Shown: positions 8,444 to 15,547 of the stretch, piece by piece
How the letters are laid out: each line of letters begins with the position of its first letter
Numbering within the stretch: the first letter of the stretch is position 1
NCBI RefSeq assembly: GCF_004187715.1
Contig: NZ_QZWF01000001.1
Coordinates: 496,001 to 560,000 of the forward strand
Source of the DNA: Streptomyces sp. F001
GTDB taxonomy: Bacteria; Actinomycetota; Actinomycetes; Streptomycetales; Streptomycetaceae
Direction of reading: 5' to 3'
Length of the DNA stretch: 64,000 bases
Translations under genes and position numbers: made by a program
The notes under the pieces: model-generated
Seen by the model: the letters and a program-made list of their open reading frames with translations, nothing else
What the model was told of the DNA's origin: nothing
Databases searched by the model: none

Positions 8444-9520
8444 TCAGGGGGCCTGAAGGTCCACCAGCTCGGCCAGTGCGCCACGGTGGGCACCCGCGGT
8501 GCCGTACGCGAGGGAGTCCGCCTTGGCCCGCTTCAGGCAGAGGTGGACCGGGTGTTCCCAGGTCATCCCGATACCGCCGTGCAGTTGCAGCGCCTCCTCG
8601 GCAGCACGGACGGCCACGGGCGCGGCGTACGCCTGCGCGACCGCGACGGCCACGTCGACGTCCTCGCCGGTCGCCAGCGCGTCCGCCGCACCCCGTGCCG
8701 CGGCCCGGAGGCCCGCGACCTCCAGCCACAGCTGGGCGAGCCGGTGCTTGAGCGCCTGGAACCCGCCGACGGGGCGATTGAACTGCTTGCGCTCCTTCAG
8801 GTAGCGAACCGTTTCCGTCAACGACCAGTCGGCGAGTCCCAGTTGCTCCGAGGCGAGCAGCCCGGCCGCGCTCAGCAGGGCTCGTCGTGCGGCGGGCTCC
8901 GCGTCGCCCAGCCGACGACCCGCCGCCCCTTCGAAGCGCACCCGCGCCACCGGCCGGGTCAGGTCGAGCGACACCTGCGGCACCACGGTCACGGCATCGC
9001 GCTCCACGGCGTACAGCCCGCCGTCGTCCGCAGGCACGAGCAGCACGTCCGCGGCCGACGCGTCCGCGATGCCGGTCAACTCACCGTGCAGAACGCCGTC
9101 CTCGAGTCGTACGGCCGGGAAGGCGGCGCCCGGAGCGAGGTGCAGGGCGACGGCGAGGGCGCCGATCGTCCGCCCGGACGCCAGCCGGGCGAGCAGCTCG
9201 GCGGAGTCGTCGCAGGCCAGCAGGGCCTCGGTGGCGACCACGGCACTGGTCAGATACGGCACGGGCGCCACCGCCCGCCCCAACTCCTCCAGGACGACGG
9301 CGGCTTCGCGGTGCGAGGCCCCCTGACCGCCCCGGTCCTCCGGCACCAGCAGCCCGGCCAGCCCCATACCGTCGGCGAGGAGCTTCCACAACTCCATGTC
9401 GTGCGGCGCGTCCGACTCGCTGCGGGCGATCACACCGGCCGCGTCGCAGTGGTCGGTGAGCAGGTCCCGGACGGCGGCGCGCAGCGCCTCTTCCTCCTCG
9501 GAGTAGAGCAGGTCGGTCAT
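8444..9520 (-). CDS. Acyl-CoA dehydrogenase family protein (short form)
   Basis: A 358-residue protein of the acyl-CoA dehydrogenase fold. The N-terminal helical domain contains LLVPEDRGGQG and LEELGRAVAPVPYL, and the C-terminal domain contains RKQFNRPVGGFQALKHRLA and LQLHGGIGMTWEHPVHL. It overlaps the upstream dehydrogenase gene by 4 nt (ATGA), so the two are translationally coupled; paired dehydrogenases of this kind often form heteromers in actinobacteria, as in steroid side-chain FadE pairs. The usual middle-domain FAD contacts are weak here and the canonical catalytic Glu could not be placed by eye, which fits a heteromer subunit. The substrate is unknown. Confidence 0.85.
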   Translation of the reverse strand: MTDLLYSEEEEALRAAVRDLLTDHCDAAGVIARSESDAPHDMELWKLLADGMGLAGLLVPEDRGGQGASHREAAVVLEELGRAVAPVPYLTSAVVATEALLACDDSAELLARLASGRTIGALAVALHLAPGAAFPAVRLEDGVLHGELTGIADASAADVLLVPADDGGLYAVERDAVTVVPQVSLDLTRPVARVRFEGAAGRRLGDAEPAARRALLSAAGLLASEQLGLADWSLTETVRYLKERKQFNRPVGGFQALKHRLAQLWLEVAGLRAAARGAADALATGEDVDVAVAVAQAYAAPVAVRAAEEALQLHGGIGMTWEHPVHLCLKRAKADSLAYGTAGAHRGALAELVDLQAP

Positions 9521-10698
9521 CGGGCCAGGTCCTTCCACGCGACGTCCTTGTCGGTGCGCGGCTCGGCAGGCAGGCCCAGGACGCGCTCGGCGACGATGTT
9601 GAGCAGGACCTCGCTGGTCCCGCCCTCGATGCTGTTGCCCTTGGAGCGGAGGTAGCGGTAGCCGGCGTCCCGGCCGGTGAAGTCCACGAGTTCGGGTCGG
9701 CGCATGGTCCAGTCGTCGTACAACAGGCCCTCTTCGCCGAGGAGTTCGACCTCCAGACCGCTGATCTCCTGGTTGAGGCGGGCGAACGACAGCTTCATGC
9801 CGGAACCCTCGTAGCCGGGCTGGCCCGCGACGAGCTGCTGGCGCAGCCGTTCGCCGGTGAGCCGGGCGACCTCGGCCTCGACCCACAGCTTCAGCAGCCG
9901 CTGGTGGAGGTCGTGGGTGCGCAGTTCGGGGCGCTCGCGCCAGGTCTTCGCGACCGGGCCGATCATGCCGCCCTCGCGGGGCAGCCGCATGCCGCCGATG
10001 GAGACACGCTCGTTCATCAGGGTGGTCTGCGCGACCCGCCAGCCGTCGCCGATCCCGCCGAGGCGTCGCGAGTCCGGGATACGGACGTCGGTGAGGAACA
10101 CCTCGTTGAACTCGGCCTCGCCGGTGATCTGGCGCAGCGGACGCACCTCGACACCCGGGTCGGTCATGTCGCAGATGAAGTACGTGATGCCCCGGTGCTT
10201 GGGCACGTCCGGGTCGGTGCGGGCGATGAGGATGGCCCAGCGGGCGAGATGGGCGCTGGACGTCCACACCTTCTGCCCGTTGACGACCCACTCTTCGCCG
10301 TCCCGTACGGCCCGGGTGCCGAGCGCGGCCAGGTCGGAGCCGGCGCCCGGCTCGCTGAAGAGCTGGCACCAGACCTCTTCCCCCGTCCACAGGGGCCTGA
10401 GGTACCGCCGCTTCTGCTCCTCGGTGCCGAAGCCGAGGATCGTCGGCGCGGCCATGCCGAGGCCGATGCCGATCCGCCGCGGGTCGTTGTCGGGGGCGCC
10501 GACGGCCTCCAACTCGGCGTCCACGACGGCCTGGAGGGAGCGCGGGGCACCGAGTCCGCCGAGTCCCTCGGGGTAGTGCACCCAGGCGAGCCCGGCGTCG
10601 AAGCGGGCCCCGAGGAAGTCGAGCCGGTCCGTGGTGGCCGGTGGATGTGTGGCCAGCAACTCCTGGGTGCGGCTGCGCAGTTCCATGGCGTCGATCAT
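9517..10698 (-). CDS. Acyl-CoA dehydrogenase family protein (long form)
   Basis: A 393-residue acyl-CoA dehydrogenase with the classic FAD-binding middle motif WCQLFSEPGAGSDLAAL and WVVNGQKVWTSSAHLARW, then GWRVAQTTLMNERVSIG, and a C-terminal SKGNSIEGGTSEVLLNIVAERVLGL. It oxidises an acyl-CoA thioester at C2-C3 and passes electrons to ETF. The ATG at 10698 has a GGAGG site. The gene overlaps both neighbours by ATGA (9517-9520 and 10695-10698), giving a tightly coupled three-gene operon with a quinone-oxidoreductase-like enzyme. The chain length or natural substrate cannot be read from the sequence. Confidence 0.9.
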   Translation of the reverse strand: MIDAMELRSRTQELLATHPPATTDRLDFLGARFDAGLAWVHYPEGLGGLGAPRSLQAVVDAELEAVGAPDNDPRRIGIGLGMAAPTILGFGTEEQKRRYLRPLWTGEEVWCQLFSEPGAGSDLAALGTRAVRDGEEWVVNGQKVWTSSAHLARWAILIARTDPDVPKHRGITYFICDMTDPGVEVRPLRQITGEAEFNEVFLTDVRIPDSRRLGGIGDGWRVAQTTLMNERVSIGGMRLPREGGMIGPVAKTWRERPELRTHDLHQRLLKLWVEAEVARLTGERLRQQLVAGQPGYEGSGMKLSFARLNQEISGLEVELLGEEGLLYDDWTMRRPELVDFTGRDAGYRYLRSKGNSIEGGTSEVLLNIVAERVLGLPAEPRTDKDVAWKDLAR

Positions 10699-11660
10699 GC
10701 TGCTTCCTCCATGACGACGGCGATCCTGCCGGTGGTGACGCCGTCCGCCACCCGCTGCACGGCGGCCGCGGCCCCGCTGAGCGGCACCCGCTCGCTCACC
10801 AGCGGCTTGATGGCGCCCTGCGCGGCCAGCTCGGTGAGCTGCTCGTGGCAGTGCTGGACCAGCTTCGGGTTCTTGGTGTTGTACAGGCCCCAGTGCAGGC
10901 CGAGGATCGAGTAGTTCTTCACCAGGGCGTGGTTGAGCGCGGGGCTGGGGATCGACCCGCTCGCGAAGCCGACGACCACGATCCGCCCCTCGAAGGCGAC
11001 GGTCTTGGCCGACTGGGCGTAGGCCTCGCCGCCGACCGGGTCGTAGATCACGTCGGCGCCCCGGCCGCCGGTGGCCTCCTTCACGGCCGCGACGACATCC
11101 GTGGCACGCCGGTCGATCACCACGTCGCAGCCCAGCTCGCGGGCGACGGCGGCCTTCTGGGCACCGCCGACGACACCGATGACCGTGGCGCCTGCCGCCT
11201 TGCCGAGCTGCACGGCCGCGCTGCCGACCCCTCCTGCGGCGGCGTGGACGAGCAGGGTCTCGCCGGCCTCCAGCCGAGCCCGGCGGTGCAGGCCGAACCA
11301 GCCCGTCTGGTAGCCGATGTGCAGGGCGGCGGCCTCCGCGTCGTCCAGCGCGTCGGGCGCGGGCAGCGTTGCGGCGGCGTCCGCGACGGCGTACTCGGCG
11401 AAACCGCCGTACGGCAGCGCCGGGTTGGCGATCACGCGGCGGCCGTCCTCGGTCTCGCCGCAGATCTCCACACCTGGCGTGAAGGGCAGCGGGGGCCGCA
11501 CCTGGTACTGGCCCCGGCACAGCAGGGCGTCAGGGAAGTTGATGTTCGCGGCCCGCACCCTCAGCAGGACCTGGCCGTCGCCGGGTGTGGGCGGCGCCAC
11601 GTCCGCGAGGCGCATCACCTCGCCCGGCTCGCCGTTCTCGTGCACCTGCCATGCCTGCAT
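10695..11660 (-). CDS. NADPH:quinone oxidoreductase-like MDR protein
   Basis: A 321-residue medium-chain dehydrogenase/reductase without zinc ligands. The N-terminal GroES-like part includes ANINFPDALLCRGQYQVRPPLPFTPGVEICG; the Rossmann part has LLVHAAAGGVGSAAVQLGKAAGATVIG. The family reduces quinones or enoyl thioesters with NADPH. It is the first gene of the operon with the two acyl-CoA dehydrogenases, so an enoyl-CoA or related reductase role is possible. ATG 11660 has GGAGG at proper spacing. A dyad overlapping a -10-like box lies 45 bp upstream. Confidence 0.87.
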   Translation of the reverse strand: MQAWQVHENGEPGEVMRLADVAPPTPGDGQVLLRVRAANINFPDALLCRGQYQVRPPLPFTPGVEICGETEDGRRVIANPALPYGGFAEYAVADAAATLPAPDALDDAEAAALHIGYQTGWFGLHRRARLEAGETLLVHAAAGGVGSAAVQLGKAAGATVIGVVGGAQKAAVARELGCDVVIDRRATDVVAAVKEATGGRGADVIYDPVGGEAYAQSAKTVAFEGRIVVVGFASGSIPSPALNHALVKNYSILGLHWGLYNTKNPKLVQHCHEQLTELAAQGAIKPLVSERVPLSGAAAAVQRVADGVTTGRIAVVMEEAA

Positions 11661-11704
11661 GCGGGGCCTCCACGCGACTTCCTCGTCCGACCGGGGTCGA
11701 TCGC

Positions 11705-11721
11705 ATACTAAGCGGTCGCTT
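11705..11721 (-). promoter_or_regulatory. Candidate promoter and operator of the acyl-CoA dehydrogenase operon
   Basis: On the minus strand a -10-like TAGTAT (11705-11710) is directly abutted by a dyad AAGCG-GT-CGCTT (11710-11721). A repressor bound there would block the promoter. The site is about 45 bp upstream of the ATG at 11660. The cognate regulator is unknown; the nearest candidate is the XRE-cupin gene just upstream. Confidence 0.45.
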
Positions 11722-11765
11722 GCCGATCAGGGAACAGTCGCGTACGTCACGCGCGCCGGAACGGG

Positions 11766-12338
11766 TCACGCCCGCTTGGGCCGCGCCCGCACATGCATCC
11801 GCTCCCCCTGCGGCCCGAACAGGCTCAGGAACTCCACCGGCCCCTCCCCCGTCGACCCGAACCAGTGCGGCACGCGCGTGTCGAACTCGGCGGCCTCCCC
11901 CGCCGTGAGCACCACGTCGTGCTCCCCCAGCACCAGCCGCAGCTTTCCGGACAGCACGTACAGCCACTCGTAGCCCTCGTGGACGCGCGGGTCGGGCTCC
12001 ACCGACCGCTGCGGCTCAACCATCTTGTAGGCCTGCAGCCCGCCCGGCTGCCGGGTCAGCGGATAGAGCGTCCGGCCGTACCGCTGGATCGGCTTTGCTC
12101 GCACCCGGGGGTCGCCGACCGGCGGGGCGCCCACCAGCTCGTCCAGCGGCACCTGGTGCGCCTGCGCGATCGGCAGCAGCAGCTCCAGGCTGGGCCTGCG
12201 CAGTCCCGACTCCAGCCGGGAGAGCGTGCTGACGGAGATGCCGGTCGCCTCCGACAGCGCCGCGAGGGTCACCTCCCGCTCCTTGCGGATCCGCCGCAGC
12301 CGGGGGCCCACCCCCGCGAGAACCTCGTCCGTAGTCAT
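11766..12338 (-). CDS. XRE-family regulator with C-terminal cupin domain
   Basis: A 190-residue regulator: a helix-turn-helix domain at about residues 10-65 (LRRIRKEREVTLAALSEATG, SVSTLSRLESGLRRPSLELL) and a cupin ligand-binding barrel at about 95-180 (HEGYEWLYVLSGKLRLVLGE, GEAAEFDTRVPHWFG). This architecture typically binds a small ligand to control a neighbouring metabolic gene. ATG 12338 lies 7 nt after a good -10, so the mRNA appears leaderless; a TTG at 12374 in the same frame falls inside the -35 box and is unlikely as start. It is divergent from the thioredoxin-reductase-like gene and probably controls it and itself. Confidence 0.88.
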   Translation of the reverse strand: MTTDEVLAGVGPRLRRIRKEREVTLAALSEATGISVSTLSRLESGLRRPSLELLLPIAQAHQVPLDELVGAPPVGDPRVRAKPIQRYGRTLYPLTRQPGGLQAYKMVEPQRSVEPDPRVHEGYEWLYVLSGKLRLVLGEHDVVLTAGEAAEFDTRVPHWFGSTGEGPVEFLSLFGPQGERMHVRARPKRA

Positions 12339-12345
12339 GACCGCT

Positions 12346-12374
12346 ATTGCAGAATCAGCAAAGGCGTTTGTCAA
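12346..12374 (-). promoter_or_regulatory. Leaderless promoter of the XRE-cupin gene
   Basis: Minus-strand consensus -35 TTGACA (12374-12369), a 17-nt spacer and -10 TGCAAT (12351-12346). The ATG at 12338 follows 7 nt later, so transcription should begin at or next to the start codon. The promoter lies in the 77-bp gap shared with the divergent oxidoreductase gene. Confidence 0.7.
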
Positions 12375-12415
12375 TCGGCCTTCCCTGGGCGACGGTCTCG
12401 GTGGAGGTGGTCACC

Positions 12416-13345
12416 ATGACCGAGACATACGAAGTGATCGTCGTCGGCGGCGGCACGGCGGGCCTGTCCGCCGCGCTCGTCCTGGGACGGGCCAGGCGCC
12501 GCACCCTGGTCGTCGACGCCGGCGAGCCCCGCAACGCACCGGCGGCCCACATGCAGGGCTATCTGTCACGGGACGGCATGCCGCCCGCCGAGTTCCTGGC
12601 GATCGGCCGCGAGGAGATCGCGCGGTACGGCGTGGAGCTCGTCCGGGACACCGTGGTGGGCGCCACCGAGGGCGAGGACTTCGCCGTGGAGCTCGCGAGC
12701 GGACGTACCGTGCACGCCCGGCGGCTCGTCGTCACCACGGGGCTCAAGGACGAACTGCCGACGCTGCCCGGGGTCGCCGAGCGGTTCGGGCGGGATGTGC
12801 TGCACTGCCCCTACTGCCACGGCTGGGAGGTGCGCGACCAGGCCTTCGGCGTGCTCGCCACCAGCCCGCTCAGCGTGCATCAGGCCTTGATCGTCACCCA
12901 GTGGTCCAAGGACGTCACCTTCTTCCTGCACGAGGGCGCCGAGAACGACCTGACGGACGACGACCTGCGCCGTCTCGCCGCGGCCGGGGTGGACGTGGTG
13001 CCCGGTGAGGTCGCCGGCCTGATGGTGGAGGACGACCGGCTCACCGGGGTCCGGCTCGCGGACGGTACGACCCACGCCCGCGAGGTGCTGTTCGTCGCGC
13101 CCCGCGCCGTCCCGCAGACCGGCTTGCTTCAGCAGCTCGGCGCCGAGCTGAACGAGACCCCGTTCGGCGCCTACCCCGTGGTCGACGCGACGGGCATGAC
13201 GACCGTGCCCGGCGTGTGGGCCGCGGGCAACGCCATGGGCTTCTCGGAACAGGTCGTGAACGCGGCGAGCGGCGGCTACCGCGCGGGCGCCACGATCAAC
13301 GGGGAACTGCTGATGACCGACCTCGACGCGGCCGTGCGGGTGTAG
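12416..13345 (+). CDS. Thioredoxin-reductase-like NAD(P)/FAD oxidoreductase
   Basis: A 309-residue flavoprotein with an N-terminal FAD motif VVGGGTAGLSAALVLGRA, the redox motif HCPYCHGWEVRD near residue 140, and a C-terminal VPGVWAAGNAMGF FAD-binding segment. The CPYC pair marks it as a member of the TrxB/gliotoxin-oxidase-like group, though low-molecular-weight substrates are possible because no dedicated thioredoxin gene is adjacent. ATG 12416 is preceded by GGAGG. It is divergent from the XRE-cupin gene, a layout suggesting ligand-controlled expression. The stop codon TAG is embedded in a palindromic repeat. Confidence 0.87.
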   Translation: MTETYEVIVVGGGTAGLSAALVLGRARRRTLVVDAGEPRNAPAAHMQGYLSRDGMPPAEFLAIGREEIARYGVELVRDTVVGATEGEDFAVELASGRTVHARRLVVTTGLKDELPTLPGVAERFGRDVLHCPYCHGWEVRDQAFGVLATSPLSVHQALIVTQWSKDVTFFLHEGAENDLTDDDLRRLAAAGVDVVPGEVAGLMVEDDRLTGVRLADGTTHAREVLFVAPRAVPQTGLLQQLGAELNETPFGAYPVVDATGMTTVPGVWAAGNAMGFSEQVVNAASGGYRAGATINGELLMTDLDAAVRV

Positions 13346-13448
13346 GGCCTGCCCGGCGGATCATGCCGCAGACACGGGGTCCGGCACGCACATCTGCACT
13401 TCTGAGATGCCGCCGATTTTCTGCGGCCTGCTCCGCCGGACAGGCCCC
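13345..13448. repeat. MITE-like element with ~28-bp terminal inverted repeats
   Basis: The bases from 13345 (GGGCCTGCCCGGCGGATCAT, then GCCGCAGA) match the reverse complement of the stretch ending at 13448 (TCTGCGGCCTGCTCCGCCGG, then ACAGGCCCC) at about 25 of 28 positions. About 45 bp of unrelated sequence separates the arms. Each arm contains the same palindromic unit found at 7348-7373. It fills nearly all of the spacer between the oxidoreductase and ligase genes and provides the TAG stop of the former. Confidence 0.6.
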
Positions 13449-13472
13449 GCCTCCCCGTTGCACCATGGCTGC

Positions 13473-15011
13473 ATGCTGCTGACCCGGCTCGCCGACGTGT
13501 CCCGGGAGGTCGCCGCCACCTCGGCGCGGTCCCGCAAGATCGCCCTGCTCGCCGGGTTGTTCCGGGACGCGGAGGCGGACGACGTGCCGGTCGTCATCCC
13601 CTACCTCGCGGGCCGGCTCCCGCAGGGGCGGCTCGGCATCGGCTGGAAGGTGCTGAGCCGCCGGGTCGCCCCGGCCACCGAGCCGACCCTGACCGTGCGC
13701 GAGGTGGACGCCCGGCTCACCGGGATCGGCAAGGTCACCGGCACCGGCTCGCAGGCCGAACGGGCCCGGTTGGTCGGGGAGTTGATGGGTGCGGCGACCA
13801 AGGGCGAGCAGCAGTTCCTGTTCGGGCTGATCACCGGCGAGGTCCGGCAGGGCGCCCTGGACGCGGTCGCGGTGGAGGGGCTCGCCGAGGCGACCGGAGC
13901 GCCGCCCGCGGACGTCCGGCGGGCGGTGATGCTGGCCGGGTCGCTGCAGACGGTGGCGCAGACGCTGCTCGCGGAAGGACCCGGGGCGCTGGAGCGGTTC
14001 CGGCTCACCGTCGGCCGTCCCGTCCTGCCGATGCTGGCGCACACCGCGTCCTCGGTGGCGGAGGCGGTCGGCAGGCTCGGCGCCTGCGCGGTGGAGGAGA
14101 AGCTGGACGGCATCCGCGTCCAGGTGCACCGCGACGGCGACGACATACGCCTCTACACCCGCACCCTCGACGACATCACCGACCGGCTGCCCGAGCTGAC
14201 GAAGGCCGCGCGGGAACTGCGCGGCGCGCGCTTCGTGCTGGACGGCGAGGTCATCGCCTTCGACGCCGCCGGACGGCCCCGTTCGTTCCAGGAGACGGCC
14301 GGCCGGGTCGGCTCCCGGGTGGACGTGCCGACGGCCGCCCGGGCGGTGCCGGTCTCCCCCGTCTTCTTCGACGCGCTGTCCGTCGACGGCCGCGACCTGC
14401 TCGACCTGCCGTTCGCCGAGCGGCACGCGGAGCTGGCCCGCCTGGTCCCCGAACCGATGCGGGTACGGCGCACGCTGGTCTCCGGCCCCGAGGACATACC
14501 GGCCGCGGAGGACTTCCTCGCCGGGACGCTCCGCCGCGGCCACGAGGGCGTCGTGGTCAAGGCCCTCGACGCGCCCTACAGCGCCGGCCGGCGGGGCGCC
14601 TCGTGGCTGAAGGTCAAGCCCGTCCACACCCTCGACCTGGTGGTGCTGGCCGCCGAGTGGGGCCACGGCCGCCGCACCGGCAAGCTCTCCAACCTGCACC
14701 TGGGCGCCCGCACCGCGGACGGCGGCTTCGCCATGCTCGGCAAGACCTTCAAGGGCATGACCGACGCGATGCTGACCTGGCAGACCGAACGGCTGCGGGA
14801 GCTGGCCGTCGAGAACACCGGTCATGTGGTGACCGTACGCCCCGAACTGGTCGTCGAGATCGCCTACGACGGGCTGCAGAGGTCCACCCGCTATCCGGCC
14901 GGCGTCACCCTCCGCTTCGCCCGTGTGGTCCGCTACCGCGAGGACAAGCGCCCGGAGGAGGCGGACACCGTCGAGACACTGCTGGCCGCGCACCCGGAGG
15001 TGGCCCCTTGA
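13473..15011 (+). CDS. ATP-dependent DNA ligase
   Basis: A 512-residue ATP-dependent DNA ligase. An N-terminal DNA-binding domain (residues 1-200) precedes the nucleotidyltransferase motif EEKLDGIRVQ with the adenylated Lys at about residue 210, then LDGEVIAFD, FFDALSVDG, EGVVVKALDAPY and SWLKVKPVHTLDLVVLAAEWG, followed by an OB-fold. It seals nicks and is additional to the essential NAD-dependent LigA expected elsewhere. The ATG at 13473 lacks a ribosome-binding site and may be leaderless. The downstream NUDIX gene starts inside its stop codon, indicating translational coupling. Confidence 0.92.
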   Translation: MLLTRLADVSREVAATSARSRKIALLAGLFRDAEADDVPVVIPYLAGRLPQGRLGIGWKVLSRRVAPATEPTLTVREVDARLTGIGKVTGTGSQAERARLVGELMGAATKGEQQFLFGLITGEVRQGALDAVAVEGLAEATGAPPADVRRAVMLAGSLQTVAQTLLAEGPGALERFRLTVGRPVLPMLAHTASSVAEAVGRLGACAVEEKLDGIRVQVHRDGDDIRLYTRTLDDITDRLPELTKAARELRGARFVLDGEVIAFDAAGRPRSFQETAGRVGSRVDVPTAARAVPVSPVFFDALSVDGRDLLDLPFAERHAELARLVPEPMRVRRTLVSGPEDIPAAEDFLAGTLRRGHEGVVVKALDAPYSAGRRGASWLKVKPVHTLDLVVLAAEWGHGRRTGKLSNLHLGARTADGGFAMLGKTFKGMTDAMLTWQTERLRELAVENTGHVVTVRPELVVEIAYDGLQRSTRYPAGVTLRFARVVRYREDKRPEEADTVETLLAAHPEVAP

Positions 15012-15472
15012 CAGGCAGACGAAGTGCCGGACTACTCCTCTTCCGGCACACCGACCAGGGCCTTCAGGTGTTGCTCGGCCATATGGGCGGCCCTTTCTTC
15101 GCCCAGCGGAACACCGGGGCGTGGACCGTGCCGAAGGGCGAGTACGACCCCCGGGAGCCCGCATGGGAGGCCGCCCGCCGGGAGTTCGAGGAGGAGCTCG
15201 GGCTGCCGCCGCCGGACGGCGAGGCGGTCCCGCTCGGGGAGGTCCGGCAGACCAATGGCAAGATCGTCACGGCCTGGGCGGTCGAGGCCGACCTGGATCC
15301 GGCGTCCATCAGCCCCGGCACCTTCACGATGGAGTGGCCGCCGAAGTCGGGACGCACCCAGGAGTTCCCCGAACTGGACCGCGTGGAGTGGTTCGGCCTG
15401 GACCGGGCCCGCGAGGTGATCGTCAAGGCCCAGGCCACGTTTCTCGACCGCCTGGCGGAGCACTCGACCTGA
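15008..15472 (+). CDS. NUDIX hydrolase, coupled to the DNA ligase
   Basis: A 154-residue NUDIX protein. The exact NUDIX box is present, G(x5)E(x7)REFEEELGL, in the segment beginning KGEYDPREPAWEAARREF near residue 40. These enzymes hydrolyse nucleoside diphosphates linked to another group; bacterial members this close to repair ligases may clean damaged nucleotides or diadenosine polyphosphates. The start is taken as TTG 15008, overlapping the ligase stop as TTGA, because GGAGGTGG lies 6-7 nt upstream and no ATG or GTG fits the conserved N-terminus. Confidence 0.88.
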   Translation: MTGRRSAGLLLFRHTDQGLQVLLGHMGGPFFAQRNTGAWTVPKGEYDPREPAWEAARREFEEELGLPPPDGEAVPLGEVRQTNGKIVTAWAVEADLDPASISPGTFTMEWPPKSGRTQEFPELDRVEWFGLDRAREVIVKAQATFLDRLAEHST

Positions 15473-15547
15473 AGAGATGTGTACGCGTTGCGGTGCCCGG
15501 CACCGCGCGGGAAGGTCGAAGCACAGTCGCTCCCGAGGAGGTCGGCC

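Noticed and set aside
13296..15164. A 622-codon minus-strand frame opposite the DNA ligase gene
   Set aside because: The ligase has all catalytic motifs on the plus strand; the antisense frame is Gly/Arg-rich and featureless.
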